DNA from: Herminiimonas sp.
GTDB lineage: Bacteria; Pseudomonadota; Gammaproteobacteria; Burkholderiales; Burkholderiaceae_D
DNA length: 64,000 nucleotides
Assembly (NCBI GenBank): GCA_028292265.1
Contig: JAQGMR010000008.1
Coordinates: 1 to 64,000, forward strand
Reading direction: 5' to 3'
The notes beneath the pieces were generated by a model. The model was not told where the DNA came from. It ran no database searches and was given only the letters and a program-made list of their open reading frames with translations. Shown in pieces: positions 1-7,848 of the stretch (the stretch's first letter is position 1; each line of letters starts with the position of its first letter). The position numbers and the translations under genes are program-made.

Positions 1-69
1 GTGCCTCCTGTTGTGTACGTCATAGGCTTTTGGGGTCAGTAGATTTTCGACATCAACGCATGGTCGCAA

Positions 70-1293
70 ATGGCATCTGTGGCTGTGGAACTGGCACTTG
101 TTTTCACGTACCTGAACCTGCTTCGAAAACTGACAGATTCCACTGCTAGGCAAGTGAAATCGCTCGTGCCAGATTCCTCGGTGACCGGCCTGTTGGCTGC
201 TGGCGGATTCGCCTTCTATCCAGAGAGCCCAGTGATCCATGCATGTCTGCTTCTGATCGCCACCATTTGCTGGTGCGATGTCAGCAAAAAGGTGCCTAGT
301 CCGCGGGGTTGGATATGGCTTGCGGCACTTGCATGTTGTGCGCTTCTAGTTTCGTCGCTACCCAATTGGGGAGTCACTGTCGGGTTCGCGATCAGTCAAA
401 TGAAGACCGGCACAACGCAGATTCCATGGTGGACCTATTTCGACAGCTACTGGAACGGCTTGCATGGCGGCGTTCCCACGCCCGCCGGTCACATTCGCCC
501 GTTCGCCAATCTCGTACTCTCATTTGTTGGCATGTACTTCGCTGCGCCGGATTGTTCGCTGCCCATCTTGCTTCGCTTTGCATGGATAGTTCTGTCGGTC
601 TTCGGCGCAGGGCTCGTCCTCTACAGCATTGGCATGACGCTAATCAGACGGTTCCGGAATAATGCAACATCAGCTTTCGTTAAAGCGGTCATGAGTACTG
701 GGTTCCTGCTTATCTTCTATTTTTATGAGATCGGCGCGCTCTGGTCGCTCGGTAAATTGCTCTCGTTCCTCTCTCCCTACTTGTTCCTGACGTTTTGCAT
801 TGCCTTCCTTGAATCTACCGAGGAAGTCGCGCCTCGCTCACTCGCAATTTTTCCGACCCCAAACCGCATGATTAGCGGAGTGGCAGTAGTTTTCGTAATC
901 TCGCAACTGTCATTCGGCGGAGCCCGGCTATGGTATGCGCAGGACCCGAACGGAATAGGCTTCAACAATGCAAGCTATCCTTCGATACAGAAGCCGGCGA
1001 TGAAAACGACGCAATTGTGGGATGTAGATCCGGATGACTATGCCGATTGCAAGGGAGTGGCGTTGGCAGCGGGCATTGACCTGTTTTATATGGAGTACAT
1101 CAAGCAAAAGCTGCTGTATCGCGCAATTCCATATTATTCATCGCTGCCGGTCCATACTCACTATGCAGTGGGCGAAGAAGTTGGACGACAACCTGCTCTG
1201 TTCACTGACTGTGAAGCGAGTTGGCTTAAAGGTCAAGCGGGCAAGTGGCATGCCGTACGGGGCGGTCACCATATCGGCACCGGAGGTCAATGA
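70..1293 (+). CDS. Unrecognised polytopic membrane protein, possibly a 3' fragment
   Basis: The 407-residue product has about seven or eight hydrophobic segments (first near residues 5-18, then around 55-67, 83-96, 145-158, 165-190, 205-250 and 270-285). A soluble C-terminal tail of roughly 120 residues follows. I do not recognise the family. The ATG at 70 has no convincing ribosome binding site. The same frame stays open above it to a TAG at 40-42, and beyond that TAG it again reads a hydrophobic stretch (VPPVVYVIGFWGQ) to the window edge. The gene may therefore be the downstream part of a longer membrane protein interrupted by a nonsense codon. Parts of it (for example 640-800) are visibly more AT-rich than the neighbouring genes. 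It converges on plsC with only 25 bp between the two stops. Confidence 0.55.
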   Translation: MASVAVELALVFTYLNLLRKLTDSTARQVKSLVPDSSVTGLLAAGGFAFYPESPVIHACLLLIATICWCDVSKKVPSPRGWIWLAALACCALLVSSLPNWGVTVGFAISQMKTGTTQIPWWTYFDSYWNGLHGGVPTPAGHIRPFANLVLSFVGMYFAAPDCSLPILLRFAWIVLSVFGAGLVLYSIGMTLIRRFRNNATSAFVKAVMSTGFLLIFYFYEIGALWSLGKLLSFLSPYLFLTFCIAFLESTEEVAPRSLAIFPTPNRMISGVAVVFVISQLSFGGARLWYAQDPNGIGFNNASYPSIQKPAMKTTQLWDVDPDDYADCKGVALAAGIDLFYMEYIKQKLLYRAIPYYSSLPVHTHYAVGEEVGRQPALFTDCEASWLKGQAGKWHAVRGGHHIGTGGQ

Positions 1294-1318
1294 ATGAAAG
1301 ACAGATTTGGCGCTTCTT

Positions 1319-2062
1319 TCAGGTCTCGCTAGTCGCATTGTTCAACGCCGCGCCAATCACCCGCCGCACGTCCGCTGCCAACCCTCGCCTGTGCGCCCCG
1401 TCCGTCGCGACCGCCGGCAGCCCGAGTAACTCAGCCTTAAAGTCTCTCGCTTCCAATACCGCCACCAAGCTTTCCATGAACGTCATCTCGCCGACGAAAT
1501 CGACGTTGGGATGCAGTGCTCCCCGCGAATCGGTATACCTCAACGTATAGGGGTGCACTGGCACCCGCGCATCAATCGCCGCCTCGAATAAATTAGCATG
1601 GAATGGCAGTAACGTACCCTGCGGCGCAGTCGTCCCCTCCGGGAAAAATGCCACCCGCTCACCAGCACGAATGCTGCGCACAAGCCCTTCAAAGATTCGC
1701 CGGACGTCGCGTTGCCGGCCGCGCGCAATGAACACCGTTCCCGCCCGCTCACACAACCACCCAACAAGCGGCCAATCACGGATGTCGGACTTGGCGACGA
1801 AGCGGCACGGGCGCACGGAATTCAGCACAAAGATATCAAGCCATGAGACATGATTTGAAACGATCAGCGCCGGTTTGTTTTCTTCAGCGCCCGGCATCAC
1901 AACCACACGCACCGTCACGCCACAAATGCGCAAGAGCCCACTCGACCAACGCTGGATGTGCTTCTGGCGAGCAGCGTCTTGAACAAACGGAAAAACGAAT
2001 GCACAAGTAGCCAGGCCAACGGCAAGGTGCCAGATCAAGCGCGCAAAGTGGAAGAGGATCAT
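1319..2062 (-). CDS. plsC: 1-acyl-sn-glycerol-3-phosphate acyltransferase
   Basis: This enzyme transfers an acyl group to lysophosphatidic acid to give phosphatidic acid at the inner membrane. The NHX4D catalytic motif (NHVSWLD, about residues 70-76) and the FPEGTT substrate-binding motif are both present. A hydrophobic N-terminal segment anchors the protein, and the 247 residues fit the family. I chose the ATG at 2062; an in-frame TTG lies five codons upstream at 2077. It is the last gene of the minus-strand cluster, 44 bp after the dihydroorotase-like gene, so it is probably co-transcribed with the pyrimidine genes. Confidence 0.9.
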   Translation of the reverse strand: MILFHFARLIWHLAVGLATCAFVFPFVQDAARQKHIQRWSSGLLRICGVTVRVVVMPGAEENKPALIVSNHVSWLDIFVLNSVRPCRFVAKSDIRDWPLVGWLCERAGTVFIARGRQRDVRRIFEGLVRSIRAGERVAFFPEGTTAPQGTLLPFHANLFEAAIDARVPVHPYTLRYTDSRGALHPNVDFVGEMTFMESLVAVLEARDFKAELLGLPAVATDGAHRRGLAADVRRVIGAALNNATSET

Positions 2063-2106
2063 GTCAAGCAAGCCCAATTGAAAGAGCCAACGGGCCGGTA
2101 ACGGTT

Positions 2107-3408
2107 TTAACGGGCGAAAACCACTTGGCCGCTGACAATGGTGTGCTTGACCTGCCCCACCAACTCATACCCCAAAAACGGCGTGTGCTTCCCCTGACTC
2201 GCCAGCGCCCCCGCCTCCACCTTCCAGCGCTTCTCCAAATCGAAGATAACCACATCCGCCACACTCCCGACCGACAAATTCCCCGCCTCCAACCCAACCA
2301 CCCCAGACGCCCCGGACGTCACCTTCCCCAGCGCAAACGCCAGCGGTGTCCCACCCGCCGCAGGCGCTTCCTCGGCCCACTTCAGCACCAGCGACAACAA
2401 CAACTCCAGCCCTGTGGCACCAGGCGATGCCTCCCCAAACGGCAGGAGCTTTTCATCGTCATCTACCGGCGTGTGATCCGAGCAGATCGCGTCGATGGTG
2501 CCGTCCAGCAGCCCGGCACGGATCGCATCGCGGTCGCGTTGGGACCTCAATGGCGGCGTCAAGCGCGCATTGGAATCAAAGAAGCCAATGTCCGCATCGG
2601 TCAGGTGCACATGGTGGGCGCCGACGTCGCAGCTAACAGGCAGGCCTTCCTTCTTTGCGGCGCGCACCAGTTCCACACCGGCCGCTGAGGAGATCCGGCA
2701 TATATGAACCCGTGCCCCGGTGGAGCGCATGATTTCGAGAACGGTGTAGAGCGCGATCGTCTCAGACATGACCGGCACGCCAGAAAGCCCGAGCCGCGAG
2801 GCGATGGCGCCACTGTGCGCGATGCCGCCGCGACCGAGGTGCGGGTCCTGTGGGCGCAGCCAAACCGTGAAGCCGAAGGTCTGCGCATACTGCATCGCGC
2901 GCATCAGCACAGTCGTGTCCTGAATTGCCTGGTCCGCATGAGAGAAACCGACGCAGCCGGCCTCCGTGAGCTCCGCCATTTCCGTCAACGCCTCACCCTT
3001 CAGGCCGACAGTCAATGCACCCAGCGGGTAGACATGGGCCAGGTTGAGCGTGCGAGCGCGCTGCGTCAGCATTTCCACCAGGCCGGGCTCGTCCAGCACC
3101 GGGTCGGTATCGGGCGGGCACACCAGGCTGGTTACGCCACCTTGAATCGCTGCCTGCAATTCCGATTCCAGCGTCGCCTTGTATTCGTAGCCCGGCTCAC
3201 GCAACCGCGCGCTCAAGTCCACCAGACCCGGCGCAACGATCAGTCCAGTAGCATCGACCACGCGATCGGCCTTGAAACCAGCCGGCGCTTCGCCAATGCC
3301 AACTACGCGGCCATCATTGATGTAGACATCTTTCGCGGCATCGATCTTGTTGAGCGGATCGATCAGCCTGCCGCCGCGGATGTGAAGTTGCATCGGTTCC
3401 TGCGCCAT
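2107..3408 (-). CDS. pyrC': Dihydroorotase-like protein lacking the metal HxH motif (PyrC')
   Basis: The 433-residue amidohydrolase belongs to the type I dihydroorotase family. The usual zinc-binding D-x-H-x-H before REPG is replaced: the sequence reads VDLSARLREPG, so both histidines are missing. Other family landmarks remain (a HH pair in GAHHVHL, SDHTPV, and NARLTPPLR). In Pseudomonas such an inactive homologue (PyrC') is encoded beside pyrB and is needed to assemble aspartate carbamoyltransferase. I infer the same role here, so an active dihydroorotase should be encoded elsewhere. The ATG at 3408 overlaps the pyrB TGA by one base, suggesting translational coupling; the TTG at 3411 is the alternative. 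Confidence 0.88.
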   Translation of the reverse strand: MAQEPMQLHIRGGRLIDPLNKIDAAKDVYINDGRVVGIGEAPAGFKADRVVDATGLIVAPGLVDLSARLREPGYEYKATLESELQAAIQGGVTSLVCPPDTDPVLDEPGLVEMLTQRARTLNLAHVYPLGALTVGLKGEALTEMAELTEAGCVGFSHADQAIQDTTVLMRAMQYAQTFGFTVWLRPQDPHLGRGGIAHSGAIASRLGLSGVPVMSETIALYTVLEIMRSTGARVHICRISSAAGVELVRAAKKEGLPVSCDVGAHHVHLTDADIGFFDSNARLTPPLRSQRDRDAIRAGLLDGTIDAICSDHTPVDDDEKLLPFGEASPGATGLELLLSLVLKWAEEAPAAGGTPLAFALGKVTSGASGVVGLEAGNLSVGSVADVVIFDLEKRWKVEAGALASQGKHTPFLGYELVGQVKHTIVSGQVVFAR

Positions 3409-4367
3409 CAATTCCCCGCCAAAATGCTCATGACCGCCATGCGGACCGCGATGCCGTAGGTCACCTGCGGCAAGATCACTGCCTGCGGGCCGTCCGCCAC
3501 GGCGGAGTCAATTTCCACGCCGCGGTTCATCGGCCCGGGGTGCATGACGATCGCATCAGGCTTTGCCAGTGCCAGCCTTTCCGGCGTCAGACCATAGCTT
3601 TTAAAAAACTCTTGCGCCGAAGGCAGCAGCGCGCCGCTCATGCGCTCGCTCTGCAGCCGCAGCGTGATGATGACGTCGACGCCTTTCAGGCCTTCGTTAA
3701 TGTCGGTGAAGACCCGCACGCCCATCTGTTCCAGGCCGCTTGGCAGCAAGGTGCGTGGGCCAATCGCGCGCACTTCCGGTACGCCGAGTGTGGTGAGGGC
3801 ATGGATGTCGGAGCGCGCCACGCGGCTGTGCAGGATGTCGCCGATGATGGCGACTGTCAGGTTGCTGAAGTCTTTCTTGTAATGGCGGATGGTGTACATA
3901 TCCAGCAGGCCCTGCGTCGGATGCGCATGGCGCCCGTCGCCGGCATTCACCACATGCACATGCGATTGGTGCGTGTCGGTCAGGTGGCGTGCGATCAGGT
4001 ATGGCGCGCCGGATTGCGAATGGCGCACCACGAACATGTCAGCATGCATGGCGGCCAGGTTGTCGATAGTGTCCAGCAGCGACTCGCCCTTGGTGGTGCT
4101 TGATGCCGCAATGTTCAGGTTGATGACATCGGCTGACAGGCGCTTGGATGCGATCTCGAACGTGGTGCGGGTGCGAGTGGAGTTCTCGAAGAAGAGGTTG
4201 AATACGCTTTTGCCGCGCATCAGCGGCACCTTCTTGACTTCACGGTCGCCGATGCCGACAAAGGAGGAAGCCGTGTCGAGAATGCGGGTAATAACGGCGC
4301 GCGGCAAACCTTCGATGGTAAGCAGGTGGGTGAGTTCGCCGTCCTTGTTGAGTTGCGGATTATGCAT
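3408..4367 (-). CDS. pyrB: Aspartate carbamoyltransferase catalytic subunit
   Basis: This enzyme condenses carbamoyl phosphate with aspartate in de novo pyrimidine synthesis. The carbamoyl-phosphate motif [12 protein letters not shown] lies near residues 53-64, and HPGPMNRG is near the C terminus. The open frame extends up to a GTG at 4403, but the ATG at 4367 ([11 protein letters not shown]) gives 319 residues, the usual length, and only an 8-bp overlap with pyrR. The partner is the dihydroorotase-like protein immediately downstream. No pyrI-type regulatory subunit is in the cluster, as expected for the dodecameric class. Confidence 0.95.
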   Translation of the reverse strand: MHNPQLNKDGELTHLLTIEGLPRAVITRILDTASSFVGIGDREVKKVPLMRGKSVFNLFFENSTRTRTTFEIASKRLSADVINLNIAASSTTKGESLLDTIDNLAAMHADMFVVRHSQSGAPYLIARHLTDTHQSHVHVVNAGDGRHAHPTQGLLDMYTIRHYKKDFSNLTVAIIGDILHSRVARSDIHALTTLGVPEVRAIGPRTLLPSGLEQMGVRVFTDINEGLKGVDVIITLRLQSERMSGALLPSAQEFFKSYGLTPERLALAKPDAIVMHPGPMNRGVEIDSAVADGPQAVILPQVTYGIAVRMAVMSILAGN

Positions 4368-4872
4368 GGCCGACCGTAAGAGAGAATTTGCCGGCAGCGT
4401 CACGTAGCAGCACCAGTTCCTGATCCTCCGTCAGCTCTATCGATTCAGCGACGAAGTCGGCGGCGATGGGCAGTTCGCGGCCGCCGCGGTCTACCAGGGC
4501 GGCCAGCATGATGCGCGCCGGGCGGCCGTAGTCAAACAGTTCATTGACGGCGGCGCGGGTGGTGCGGCCGGTGTAGAGCACGTCGTCCACCAGCAGGATG
4601 CTGGCGTCGTTCACGTCAAAGGGAATCTGGCTGGGCTGGACCTTGGCATGCAGGCCGCGCTCGGCGTAGTCGTCGCGGTAGAAGGAAACGTCAATGAAGC
4701 CGAGCCGGTCGGTCAGTTGCAGTTCGGCGGCGAGGCGCTCGGCCAGCCACGCGCCACCAGAAAAGATGCCGACGATAGCGGGATTGACCGCGCTTGCCAG
4801 TCCGGCTTTCACTTGCTGTGCAAGGCGCTGGTAGAGCGCTTCGGCGTCGAGGTCAGGAGTCGGCATGTTCAT
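4360..4872 (-). CDS. pyrR: Pyrimidine operon regulator / uracil phosphoribosyltransferase homologue
   Basis: The 170-residue protein has a phosphoribosyltransferase fold with the PRPP-binding motif [17 protein letters not shown] near residues 92-108. In Bacillus PyrR is an RNA-binding attenuator; in proteobacteria its regulatory role is less clear. Here it is the first pyrimidine gene of the cluster, directly before pyrB, the same pyrR-pyrB-pyrC' order as in Pseudomonas. The start overlaps the end of ruvX by 20 bp. A second ATG two codons later (4866) would shorten the overlap to 14 bp. I see no obvious attenuator hairpin because the start is buried in ruvX. Confidence 0.9.
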   Translation of the reverse strand: MNMPTPDLDAEALYQRLAQQVKAGLASAVNPAIVGIFSGGAWLAERLAAELQLTDRLGFIDVSFYRDDYAERGLHAKVQPSQIPFDVNDASILLVDDVLYTGRTTRAAVNELFDYGRPARIMLAALVDRGGRELPIAADFVAESIELTEDQELVLLRDAAGKFSLTVGHA

Positions 4873-5242
4873 CGAAATATTGTTGCAGGATTATGGCTGC
4901 TGCCTGCGCATCAATCAACTCTCCTTTTTTTTGGGGAAGGACAGCGGAAGAGTAGCGCTCGTCCACCAGCGCGGTGGCGACGCCGAAGCGACCGTGCAAC
5001 TGGTTGGCGAAACGACGGCAGCGCAGCGTCATTTCATGCTCAACGCCGTCTGGATGGGTCGGCAAGCCGACCACGCACAGCGCGGGCTGCCACTCGGCAA
5101 TCAGGGTGCCAATTGCGGCAAATTTGTCATCATTGGTGGCGCCGGTGATGATGGTAAGGGGATTGGCCTGCCGGAGTATCGTGTTTCCTGTCGCAACGCC
5201 AATCCGCTTCAAACCGAAATCAAAACCTAGCAAGGTGCTCAA
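4853..5242 (-). CDS. ruvX: Holliday junction resolvase-like protein RuvX/YqgF
   Basis: The 129-residue product has the RNase H-like fold signature near the N terminus (LLGFDFGLKRIGVATGN) and VVGLPTHPDG in the middle, both typical of YqgF. The family takes part in 16S rRNA 5'-end maturation and was proposed as a Holliday junction resolvase. The start is a TTG. The frame is open up to the yqgE TAG at 5327-5329, exactly in phase with yqgE, and contains no ATG or GTG. It sits between yqgE and pyrR, an arrangement common in proteobacteria. Confidence 0.88.
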   Translation of the reverse strand: MSTLLGFDFGLKRIGVATGNTILRQANPLTIITGATNDDKFAAIGTLIAEWQPALCVVGLPTHPDGVEHEMTLRCRRFANQLHGRFGVATALVDERYSSAVLPQKKGELIDAQAAAIILQQYFDEHADS

Positions 5243-5326
5243 GCCGGCGCCTGAGGAAGCTTCACTGCCGGCAGCAATTGGCCCATCCGCAGGCCAGAAG
5301 CTACTGCCCTCCGGCCAGGCTGTCGA

Positions 5327-5998
5327 CTACGCATGCCCCGCCTCGCCAGACAGCATGAACGGATCGATACCGAGTAATTTGATGGCCGCCGTAAAGCGCT
5401 CCGCAACCGGCAAGTCGAAAATCACCGCAGGGTCGGCCTCAACGGTCAGCCAGCCATTGCGCACGATCTCCTCCTCCAGCTGCCCGGCGCTCCAGCCGGA
5501 ACAGCCGAGGGCCACCAGCAGGCGACGTGGGGACCGTCCGGCGGCAACTTCTTCCAGCACGTCGCGGGAGGTGGTGAGTGAAACGTTGTCTGTTACTGGC
5601 AGCATGGAGTTGAATTGCCCGAACGGGGCATGCAGCACAAAGCCGCGCTCCGCTTGCACCGGGCCGCCAAACAGGATCTGGCTGTCGCCCATAGGGAGGT
5701 TGAGCGGCTGTATTTCCAGATCGAGGTCGACCCGCTCCAACAGGGTGCTCATTGTCATGTCGGTCGGCTTGTTGATAATGACGCCGAGCGCGCCCTCCGG
5801 ATTGTGCTCGCAGATGTACACGACCGCGCCGCCAAAGATGGGGTCCAGCATGGAAGGCATGGCAATCAGGAAATGATTCGCCAGACAAAATTGGTCAGCG
5901 CTGGCAGGTGGTTGCGCTGCTGCGCCCGATGAGGCGCCGTGGCGCCTTGTGAAGCCGCCGCTTGTACGACTCGAGAAATGCTTTATTTGCTTGGGCAT
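5327..5998 (-). CDS. yqgE: UPF0301 family protein YqgE/AlgH
   Basis: The conserved core begins near residue 38 (LANHFLIAMPSM) and includes YICEHNPEGALGVIINKP, LFGGPVQ and ALGCSGWSAGQLE, all hallmarks of UPF0301. The function is not firmly established; AlgH in Pseudomonas was linked to alginate control. The first 37 or so residues are basic, low in conservation and longer than in typical members, so the true start could lie downstream. The ATG at 5998 is the first of the minus-strand cluster and is divergent from phr, with a 126-bp gap that should hold both promoters. Confidence 0.88.
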   Translation of the reverse strand: MPKQIKHFSSRTSGGFTRRHGASSGAAAQPPASADQFCLANHFLIAMPSMLDPIFGGAVVYICEHNPEGALGVIINKPTDMTMSTLLERVDLDLEIQPLNLPMGDSQILFGGPVQAERGFVLHAPFGQFNSMLPVTDNVSLTTSRDVLEEVAAGRSPRRLLVALGCSGWSAGQLEEEIVRNGWLTVEADPAVIFDLPVAERFTAAIKLLGIDPFMLSGEAGHA

Positions 5999-6124
5999 AG
6001 GCCGATTTTAGCAGTTTTACACTTCTCCCTACGTCACTGGCCGTGCCGATGCGCCGAATGCGGACGAAGCAATTCTGGCATGATTATCGTCGGCCGCGCC
6101 GTGGCCGGCCTTGTCCTTGCTCCC

Positions 6125-7627
6125 ATGAAAACATTCGATAAAGTCCTTGTCTGGTTTCGCCGCGACCTGCGCAACTTTGACCATGCCGCGTTGCACGCCG
6201 CGTTGTCTCAGGGCAGGCAGGTGTATTGCGCCTTCATATTCGACAAGACGATCCTAGACCCCTTGCTGGCCGGCCCCAACCCGGCCGACCGTCGCGTGGA
6301 GTTCATCCTTGCCAGCGTTACGGAATTGCATCACGCCCTGGTCGAACAGGGGGGTGGCCTGATCGTTCGTCATGCCCACGCCGAGGACGGGATCCCGGCG
6401 CTTGCTGCCGAGCTTGGGGTTGACGCTGTGTTCGTCAACCGCGACTACGAACCTGCTGCCATTGCGCGCGACGAAGAGGTCGCCCGCGCGCTTGAGCAGG
6501 ACGGCCGCCAGATGGCGAGCTTCAAGGACCAGGTGATTTTTGAAAAGGAAGAGGTGCGGTCCATGGCGGGCAAGCCGCTGACCGTATTCACGCCCTACAG
6601 GAATGCCTGGCTATTGAAGTTGATGGGCCCGAACCGGCTCGATGGCGCGCCGGATCCCGAGGTGTTGCAGTGCTTCACCGGCGATCAGGACACAAGCGCA
6701 TTGGCGCCGCTTCCGTCCGCCGCCCCCGCCATCCCCACGCTATCAGACCTGGGCTTTGTGCCCTCCAATCTTTCGACATTGCCCATACCAACCGGCATGG
6801 ACGGCGGCCAGGAACTGCTCGATGATTTCCTGTCGCGCATGGCGGACTACGACACGGCACGCAACTTCCCGGGCATTAAGGGCCCGTCCTACCTCTCGGT
6901 GCATCTGCGCTTTGGCACCGTGTCAATCCGCGCCGTGGTCCAACGGGTTATTGATGCCATGCGCTCCGGCGAAGGTGGTAGCGGCGCGGCGGTATGGCTC
7001 GGTGAGCTGATCTGGCGCGATTTCTATTTCATGATCCTGGACCACTTCCCGCGCGTGGTTGACGGCGCCTTCAAGCCGGAATATGACCGCATTGAATGGG
7101 AAACCGGCGCGGAGGCCGATGCGGCTTTCCAGGCATGGTGCGAGGGGCGGACCGGCTTCCCGCTGGTAGATGCGGCCATGGCGCAGATCAACGAAACGGG
7201 CTACATGCACAATCGCCTGCGCATGGTGACGGCGAGCTTCCTGATCAAGGATCTGGGCATCGACTGGCGGCGCGGCGAGCGCTACTTCGCGGCGAAGTTG
7301 AACGACTATGATCTGTCGGCCAACAACGGTGGCTGGCAGTGGGCCGCGTCTTCAGGATGCGATGCGCAGCCCTTCTTCCGCATCTTCAATCCGGTGACGC
7401 AATCGGAGAGATTTGACGCCGAGGGCAAGTTCATTCGTCGCTATCTGCCGCAGCTGGCTCGCTTGTCGGACGGGGATATTCACGCTCCGTGGACAGCCAC
7501 GCCCGAGAGGCTGGCGAAGGCTGGCGTGGTGCTGGGGCGGGACTATCCGCAACCTCTGGTGCAGCATGACGAAGCGCGCAAGCGGACGCTGGAACGCTAT
7601 GCGGTGGTGAAGAAGTCCTTCGGCTAA
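6125..7627 (+). CDS. phrB: Deoxyribodipyrimidine photolyase (class I)
   Basis: This flavoenzyme uses light to split cyclobutane pyrimidine dimers. The N-terminal antenna domain starts VLVWFRRDLRNFDHAAL. The C-terminal FAD-binding half contains the WRDFY segment, the GYMHNRLRMVTASFLIKDL helix and the NNGGWQWAASSG motif, with tryptophans of the electron-transfer chain. The ATG at 6125 gives 500 residues, close to the family norm. The frame is open further upstream to 5939, but that would overlap the divergent yqgE start. The gene stands alone and converges on chpA. Confidence 0.95.
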   Translation: MKTFDKVLVWFRRDLRNFDHAALHAALSQGRQVYCAFIFDKTILDPLLAGPNPADRRVEFILASVTELHHALVEQGGGLIVRHAHAEDGIPALAAELGVDAVFVNRDYEPAAIARDEEVARALEQDGRQMASFKDQVIFEKEEVRSMAGKPLTVFTPYRNAWLLKLMGPNRLDGAPDPEVLQCFTGDQDTSALAPLPSAAPAIPTLSDLGFVPSNLSTLPIPTGMDGGQELLDDFLSRMADYDTARNFPGIKGPSYLSVHLRFGTVSIRAVVQRVIDAMRSGEGGSGAAVWLGELIWRDFYFMILDHFPRVVDGAFKPEYDRIEWETGAEADAAFQAWCEGRTGFPLVDAAMAQINETGYMHNRLRMVTASFLIKDLGIDWRRGERYFAAKLNDYDLSANNGGWQWAASSGCDAQPFFRIFNPVTQSERFDAEGKFIRRYLPQLARLSDGDIHAPWTATPERLAKAGVVLGRDYPQPLVQHDEARKRTLERYAVVKKSFG

Positions 7628-7759
7628 GGGGCCGTCGAATCTGCATTGGCATCGGCATGGGTGGCTATCACGCCAGTTCGCCTAAAGCGCAGCCCTTGCC
7701 GACGTTGCAATCCCTCGAACGGGGCGAGCCGCGCCACAAGAACGGAAGTAACTACTATT

Positions 7760-7816
7760 GGGGTACAACCGCGGGGGTGCAACCTCGGGAGTGCCACCCC
7801 GGGGGATGCAACCCCG
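7760..7816. repeat. Four degenerate 14-bp tandem units in a convergent intergenic gap
   Basis: Between the phr stop (7627) and the chpA stop (7849) four units follow one another: 7760-7773, 7774-7787, 7788-7801 and 7802-7816. Their consensus is GGGGTGCAACCCCG, and the last unit is one base longer. Each unit begins with a G run and ends with a C run, so each can fold on itself. The G runs could also pair as a quadruplex, though the loops of 8-11 bases are long. A role in terminating the two converging transcripts is possible but there is no T tract. Confidence 0.7.
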
Positions 7817-7848
7817 CCACACGGGCCGGATCGCACCAACGGCATTCA

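Noticed and set aside
5939-6124. Upstream extension of the photolyase frame
   Set aside because: It overlaps the divergent yqgE start, and the family N terminus begins at the ATG at 6125.
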